Origin: Clostridiales bacterium UBA1380
GTDB taxonomy: Bacteria; Bacillota; Clostridia; Oscillospirales; CAG-272
Assembly: GCA_002305445.1 (NCBI GenBank)
Contig: DBRA01000036.1
Span: 610-10,470, forward strand
DNA length: 9,861 nt
Direction: 5' to 3'
Every line of letters begins with the position of its first letter. Position 1 is the stretch's first letter. The notes below the pieces were generated by a model that saw only the letters and a program-made list of their open reading frames with translations, had not been told where the DNA came from and did not search any database. Below are positions 6,067 through 9,861 of the stretch, in pieces. The position numbers and the translations under genes were made by a program.

Positions 6067-7465
6067 TGAAATGAAGCCGGAAGAAGAAAAAACGTTGCAG
6101 GAAAACGCAACTGCCACCAACGATAAAACCGAAGAAGCAGTCGGGTCGGTCGAATCATCGAATACAGAAGCCGGCGCGGATGAAACCGTAAAAGTCGACA
6201 TAAAACCTGACGTTGAACGGGTCGGAAAAGATAAAACAACGGAAGATAAAAGCGCACCCGAGGGCATGACCGGCAGGAGTGAATCGAACGCCGCGTTCTA
6301 CATCCGCGTCACCGGAGTTCTTACTGCGATCTGCGTCGTCGTAGCGCTTATGCTGTCTTTTGTAAACGGCATAACGGTTGACAGGATCAATGAAAACACG
6401 CTGAAGCAGAAAATAAACGCAGCGAAGTCGATCTTTTCCGAATACGGAGCCGACGATGCGGCGCAGCTCGATTACGAGGTAACTTCACCTGTCGCTTCTG
6501 TCTGGGTCGTCACCGCCGGCGGCAAGACCGTAGGATACTCGGCCAACGTCGAGTCGACCGGCTTCGGCGGCACGATCGACATGATGGTCGGCGCCGACAC
6601 CGAAGGCAAGACCGTAGGCGTCAGCATCGTCTCGATGTCGGAGACGCCGGGACTCGGCAGCAAGACAAACGACGAGTCGTTCATCGGCCAGTTTAAAGGC
6701 AAATCGGGTACAATAACCGTCGGTGCGGAAATCGACGCGGTGGCCGGCGCGACAATCAGTTCCAAGGCCGTCACAGCCGGCGTCAACAACGCTCTCGCCG
6801 CAATGAAGCCGCTCTTTGACGGAACCGTCAAAGCAAAGCCGATCGCACCGCAGGCAGGCGATACACAGGACGACGACGCCGAACGCCCCACGCCGGCCGA
6901 CACCAACGCCGAAACCGTTCTTAACGACGACGGGTCGGCGCTCGCATGGATTCAGGACGGAATCACCGTCGCACAGTCGTTCTCTCCCCTGCCGAAGGCC
7001 GAAACGTCGCCGACCTATGTTGTCGGCGGCAACACGGTTTACGAAGAGGAGACGGAAGCGCCGGAGCCCGAGGACGTAATCGACCCGGAGATGCATTACG
7101 GTGAACCTGAAACGTCTGCGGCTGAAACCGCAGCGCCGGAGACGTCCGCGGCCGAAGAGGTTGAAACGGCCGAAATAACAGAAACGTCCGAAACTGCCGA
7201 ATCAGATGAAGCGACGCTCGCGTTTGAGACAACGTCCGGCGTTTCTGTCGGCGGAATTGTCGTTGAAACGGACACAACCGAAACAGCTGATACGACGGCA
7301 GCCGACGCTTCATCGGCCGAAGAAGCGTCTGCCGAGACGACGGTCGAAAATGAAACAAGTGCGGAAACTGAGAGCGCTCCCGTCGACGAAACAGAGACCG
7401 ATTACAGCACGACCGGCTACAACATGCCTGTCTTTTTGTCAGAGGAGGCGCGCATATCAAGATGA
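6044..7465 (+). CDS. rnfG: Rnf complex subunit RnfG with long N- and C-terminal extensions
   Basis: Membrane-anchored flavoprotein whose FMN domain faces outside. It has 473 residues, against about 180-220 for typical RnfG. Residues 1-82 are acidic and hydrophilic; 84-109 form one membrane segment; 110-262 are the FMN-binding domain with GFGGTID (173-179), SETPGLGSK (199-207) and D231-AVAGAT237, where T237 is the expected flavinylated residue (A234 replaces the common S/T). Residues about 263-473 are an added tail, Glu/Thr/Ala/Ser-rich from 335 on, with ETSAAE repeated and an ending DYSTTGYNMPVFLSEEARISR-like. The frame opens at GTG 6044, but AAGGAG (6036-6041) is 2 bases from it and 11 from ATG 6053, so ATG 6053 may be the true start. 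It overlaps rnfE by ATGA. Confidence 0.95.
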   Translation: MKKMKSPDEMKPEEEKTLQENATATNDKTEEAVGSVESSNTEAGADETVKVDIKPDVERVGKDKTTEDKSAPEGMTGRSESNAAFYIRVTGVLTAICVVVALMLSFVNGITVDRINENTLKQKINAAKSIFSEYGADDAAQLDYEVTSPVASVWVVTAGGKTVGYSANVESTGFGGTIDMMVGADTEGKTVGVSIVSMSETPGLGSKTNDESFIGQFKGKSGTITVGAEIDAVAGATISSKAVTAGVNNALAAMKPLFDGTVKAKPIAPQAGDTQDDDAERPTPADTNAETVLNDDGSALAWIQDGITVAQSFSPLPKAETSPTYVVGGNTVYEEETEAPEPEDVIDPEMHYGEPETSAAETAAPETSAAEEVETAEITETSETAESDEATLAFETTSGVSVGGIVVETDTTETADTTAADASSAEEASAETTVENETSAETESAPVDETETDYSTTGYNMPVFLSEEARISR

Positions 7466-8232
7466 AAAAATACGTAGATATACTCAAGCGCGGCGTCATC
7501 ACCGAGAATCCGACCTTTATTCAGCTTCTCGGCATGTGTCCTACGCTCGCGACAACGACGTCGGCAAAAGATGCGCTCGGCATGGGCGTAGCGGTTATCG
7601 CGGTGCTGACGTGCTCCAACCTGTTGATTTCGCTTTTGCGCAAGATAATTCCGAACGAAGTCAGAATCGCGTCGTTTATCGTTATCATATCCGGTTTCGT
7701 AACCGCTGTCGAGCTGCTTATTAAAGCTTTTCTTCCCTCTCTCGACAAGTCGCTCGGCATATTCATACCGCTGATCGTCGTCAACTGCATCATACTCGCG
7801 CGGGCCGAAGCGTTCGCGTCTAAAAACGCGCCGCTTCCCTCCGTCATAGACGGACTTGCGATGGGCGTCGGCTTCACGCTTGCTCTGACGCTGATCGCCA
7901 TAGTCCGCGAGCTGCTCGGTGCCGGAACCTTCTTCGGATTGCAGGTGCTCGGGAACTGGTACAGCCCGGCGATTATATTCATTCTTCCCGCCGGCGCGTT
8001 TCTGACGCTCGGCATGCTCGTCGCCGCCGTACAGAAGATCACGCAGATGTCAGAAGATAAAAAATCCGCCGCCGGCGGAGCGCTCGAAGACGCGAAGGAG
8101 ATCATCTCTCTCGAAGGATACGAAGATATAAACGCGTCCGGCACTGCCGAAGCAGTCGCAGGCGAAGGCAACGGTGCTGCAGGCACCGCCGAAACAGCCG
8201 AAGCGGATAAAACGGACGGAGGCGACAACTGA
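7462..8232 (+). CDS. rnfE: Rnf complex subunit RnfE with C-terminal hydrophilic tail
   Basis: Six-helix membrane subunit, paralogue of RnfA. The two subunits form an inverted pair thought to hold a 2Fe-2S centre in the membrane. It has 256 residues, against about 195-230 usual. The N-terminus YVDILKRGVITENPTFIQLLG is typical. Cluster cysteines are C26 in LGMCPTLA and C109 in VVNCIIL; ARAEAFAS (113-120) is also family-typical. Membrane segments fill about 35-192. Residues 193-256 are an Ala/Glu/Gly/Asp-rich tail with no membrane segment, probably cytoplasmic from known NqrD topology. AGAGGAGG (7441-7448) lies 13 bases before ATG. The gene starts within the last codons of rnfG and its TGA shares one base with the rnfA ATG, so translation is likely coupled on both sides. 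Confidence 0.96.
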   Translation: MKKYVDILKRGVITENPTFIQLLGMCPTLATTTSAKDALGMGVAVIAVLTCSNLLISLLRKIIPNEVRIASFIVIISGFVTAVELLIKAFLPSLDKSLGIFIPLIVVNCIILARAEAFASKNAPLPSVIDGLAMGVGFTLALTLIAIVRELLGAGTFFGLQVLGNWYSPAIIFILPAGAFLTLGMLVAAVQKITQMSEDKKSAAGGALEDAKEIISLEGYEDINASGTAEAVAGEGNGAAGTAETAEADKTDGGDN

Positions 8233-8822
8233 TGGATTACGTTAAAGATATCTTCATGATAATGCTGACCGCCATCCTGCTCGAAAACTTCATTTTCTCA
8301 AAGTTTTTGGGCTGCTGCCCGTTTTTGGGCGTATCGGACAAGCCCTCGACCGCGATCGGCATGGGTATGGCCGTCACGTTTGTAATCACTCTCGCGTCCG
8401 CGGCGACATGGGCCGTTTATTACCTGATACTCGTGCCGCTTGAGCTCGAGTACTTCAAGACGATAGCGTTCATCCTCGTTATCGCCGCGCTCGTGCAGTT
8501 TATCGAAATGTTTCTGCGCAGGTACATACCGGCTCTTTACAGCGCGCTCGGCATTTACCTCCCCCTTATCACGACAAACTGCGCGGTGCTCGGTGCGGCA
8601 CTGCTGAACATCCAGAGAGGGTATGACTTCATACAGTCCGTCGTCTTCGGATTTTCCGCCGCGCTCGGCTTCACGCTTGCCATCGTTATCTTCGCAGGTG
8701 TGCGCGCCAGACTGCAGTTTGCCGATCCGCCCAGAGCTTTCAAAGGCTTCCCCATTATCTTGATCACGGCCGGACTTATCGCTATGGCGTTCTCCGGCTT
8801 CTCCGGCGTCAGCTTCGGCTGA
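8232..8822 (+). CDS. rnfA: Rnf complex subunit RnfA
   Basis: Integral membrane subunit pairing with RnfE to carry electrons across the membrane via an intramembrane Fe-S centre. It has 196 residues, the standard length, with six hydrophobic segments. Family signatures are ENFIFSKFLGCCPFLGVS (18-35) and PLITTNCAVLGAALLN (111-126). The conserved cluster cysteines are C29 and C117; C28 is an extra cysteine next to C29. The ending AFSGFSGVSFG is typical. Unlike RnfD, RnfE and RnfG it has no added tail. GGAGG (8218-8222), inside the end of rnfE, lies nine bases before ATG. A 39-base gap separates it from rnfB. Confidence 0.97.
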   Translation: MDYVKDIFMIMLTAILLENFIFSKFLGCCPFLGVSDKPSTAIGMGMAVTFVITLASAATWAVYYLILVPLELEYFKTIAFILVIAALVQFIEMFLRRYIPALYSALGIYLPLITTNCAVLGAALLNIQRGYDFIQSVVFGFSAALGFTLAIVIFAGVRARLQFADPPRAFKGFPIILITAGLIAMAFSGFSGVSFG

Positions 8823-8861
8823 CCGCCATATCGATATCGGAATCGACGGTGTATATAATAA

Positions 8862-9692
8862 ATGAGTGTTAAAGATATTTTAATCCCGGCGCTGATCTTT
8901 CTGGCTCTCGGCGGTGTTCTCGGCGCCGTACTCGCGTTTGCGTCGAAAATCTTCGCCGTTAAGGTTGACGAAAGAATACCGAAGGTTGTCGAGTGCCTGC
9001 CCGGAGCCAACTGCGGCGGCTGCGGTTATACCGGCTGCGCCGCGCTCGCCGAAGCGATCGTATCCGGCAGCGCGAAAATCACGTCCTGCACTGTCGGCGG
9101 CGCGGATGTCGCCGACAAGATAGCCGACGTTTTGGGCATTCCGCGCGAAAGCACGCAGAAGATGCGCGCCCAGGTAATGTGCTCCGGCACTACTGAGTTC
9201 GCGAAGAAAAAGTATGTCTACGAGGGCGCTAAGGACTGCATCGCCGCGGAGAAGCTCGGCGGCGGCGACAAGCTTTGCCCGAACGGCTGCATCGGACTCG
9301 GCACATGCGTCAGAGCATGCCCGTTCGATGCAATCGCCGTGGAAAACGGCGTCGCCGCGGTCGATTATGCGAAATGCCGCGGCTGCGGATTATGCGTAAC
9401 GGCCTGCCCGAAGCATATAATCAAGCTGATCCCCTACGACGCTAAGCACTGGGTCGGCTGCATGTCGGTCGACGACGGCAAGACAACGCGCAAATACTGC
9501 GACGTCGGCTGCATAAGCTGCCGCATTTGCGAAAAGAACTGCGAGCCGAACGCAATCACTGTGAACGATTACGTCGCGTCCATAGATTACGATAAATGCA
9601 CCGGCTGCGACGTATGCGTCGAGAAGTGCCCGCGTAAGATTATATGGTCGAGCAAGGCGCAGTCCGGCGGATTGTTTATAAAACGTATATAA
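8862..9692 (+). CDS. rnfB: Rnf complex subunit RnfB (ferredoxin-oxidising polyferredoxin)
   Basis: Entry subunit that takes electrons from reduced ferredoxin. It has 276 residues. Residues 7-32 form a membrane anchor. The N-terminal Fe-S domain has C45, C51, C54, C59 and C76 (GANCGGCGYTGC). Then come C139-x3-C143-x5-C149-x3-C153, C172-x2-C175-x2-C178-x3-C182, C217-x2-C220-x2-C223-x3-C227 and C246-x2-C249-x2-C252-x3-C256. These could bind about five 4Fe-4S clusters, in line with multi-cluster clostridial RnfB. The start is the only plausible one: an in-frame TAA directly precedes ATG 8862, and the membrane anchor needs this N-terminus. Unlike its neighbours it lacks a clear Shine-Dalgarno; only ACGGTG (8846-8851) is present. 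It is last in the operon. Confidence 0.97.
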   Translation: MSVKDILIPALIFLALGGVLGAVLAFASKIFAVKVDERIPKVVECLPGANCGGCGYTGCAALAEAIVSGSAKITSCTVGGADVADKIADVLGIPRESTQKMRAQVMCSGTTEFAKKKYVYEGAKDCIAAEKLGGGDKLCPNGCIGLGTCVRACPFDAIAVENGVAAVDYAKCRGCGLCVTACPKHIIKLIPYDAKHWVGCMSVDDGKTTRKYCDVGCISCRICEKNCEPNAITVNDYVASIDYDKCTGCDVCVEKCPRKIIWSSKAQSGGLFIKRI

Positions 9693-9696
9693 TCGG

Positions 9697-9756
9697 CGCG
9701 GCAAGTATAAATTTCGGCTTCGAATCAGTATTTCGCCTTGACGCGTATCGTTTTTT
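9697..9756 (+). terminator. Possible terminator of the rnf operon
   Basis: CGCGGCAAG (9697-9705) pairs with CTTGACGCG (9737-9745) with one G-A mismatch. Inside the 31-base loop is a small TTCG-GCTT-CGAA hairpin, and TTTTTT follows at 9751-9756. The large loop and the 5-base gap before the T-run make it a weak candidate. No better terminator is seen after rnfB. It overlaps the -35 of the next promoter. Confidence 0.35.
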
Positions 9757-9766
9757 GGTTTACAAT
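9738..9766 (+). promoter_or_regulatory. Promoter of the gene at the right edge
   Basis: TTGACG (9738-9743), a 17-base spacer and TACAAT (9761-9766) match the sigma-A consensus at ten of twelve positions. The start near 9773 gives a leader of about 33 bases with an AAGGAG ribosome binding site (9793-9798). It suggests the next gene is independent of the rnf operon. Confidence 0.72.
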
Positions 9767-9805
9767 TAATTCCGTAATCAATTATTTATGATAAGGAGCG
9801 TCCGA

Positions 9806-9861
9806 ATGACACAAGTCCGTTTCGGCGTAGTCGGCATCGGCAACATGGGTTCCGGCCACGT
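9806..9861 (+). CDS. NAD(P)-binding oxidoreductase, probably Gfo/Idh/MocA family, 5' end only
   Basis: Only 18 codons are present, beginning MTQVRFGVVGIGNMGSGH. The strand VRFGVVG followed by GIGNMGSGH is a Rossmann-fold GxGxxG dinucleotide-binding motif. This wording and its position at the very N-terminus are typical of Gfo/Idh/MocA sugar or cyclitol dehydrogenases, though other Rossmann reductases begin similarly. AAGGAG lies seven bases before the ATG. The substrate, length and relation to Rnf cannot be judged from what is visible. Confidence 0.75.
   Translation, partial: MTQVRFGVVGIGNMGSGH

Noticed and set aside
7085..7430. Tandem DNA repeat in the rnfG tail
   Set aside because: Glu/Thr/Ala residues recur but codons vary, and no exact nucleotide unit repeats in register. 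It is compositional bias at protein level, not a clear DNA tandem repeat or recombination site.
6472..7502. Several minus-strand open frames opposite rnfG
   Set aside because: They are shadows of a repetitive, stop-poor coding region; the rnfG frame has conserved motifs and correct operon junctions.
8831..8859. TCGATA-17-TATAAT promoter-like sequence ahead of rnfB
   Set aside because: Transcription would start at about 8866, after the rnfB ATG, so it cannot give full-length RnfB. The AT-rich gap makes a chance match likely.

Overview
The window looks like chromosomal DNA of an anaerobic bacterium of the Bacillota, most likely class Clostridia. The evidence is an Rnf operon in the clostridial order C-D-G-E-A-B, a lipoprotein-type solute-binding protein, several promoters close to the sigma-A consensus, GGAGG ribosome binding sites and tRNA genes without an encoded CCA. 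Codon third positions are GC-leaning, so this is not a low-GC Clostridium. I cannot place it at genus level from sequence alone.

Left part (1-3011, all minus strand). A polar amino acid ABC importer operon runs leftward: the lipoprotein substrate-binding protein comes first (799-1632) with a TTGACA-17-TATCAT promoter, then an intercistronic hairpin, then the permease (1-713), whose last residues lie off the left edge. The ATPase is not visible. Upstream of it is a separately promoted PPP-like metallophosphoesterase (1932-3011) whose promoter lies inside a long inverted repeat.

Middle part (3012-3633). A two-gene tRNA unit, tRNA-Met(CAU) then tRNA-Glu(UUC), is read leftward from a perfect TTGACA-17-TATAAT promoter to a hairpin/T-tract terminator. 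It diverges from the promoter of the rightward Rnf operon.

Right part (3634-9692). The full operon rnfCDGEAB encodes the ion-translocating ferredoxin:NAD+ oxidoreductase. RnfB accepts electrons from reduced ferredoxin through its Fe-S clusters. RnfA/RnfE (membrane cysteines) and RnfD/RnfG (covalent FMN) carry them across the membrane. RnfC (FMN, two 4Fe-4S clusters) reduces NAD+, and the energy drives Na+ or H+ export. Genes are nearly contiguous or overlap by a few bases, except for a 39-base gap before rnfB. The oddest feature is a set of long hydrophilic low-complexity extensions on RnfD, RnfE and above all RnfG, which is 473 residues, about twice the usual length.

Right edge (9806-9861). 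A new gene with its own promoter begins. Its first residues form a Rossmann dinucleotide-binding motif, probably a Gfo/Idh/MocA-type oxidoreductase.

The gene content is largely familiar. I did not find a wholly new system. The points worth a second look are the Rnf tails, the dyad-embedded phosphoesterase promoter and a few regulatory details.
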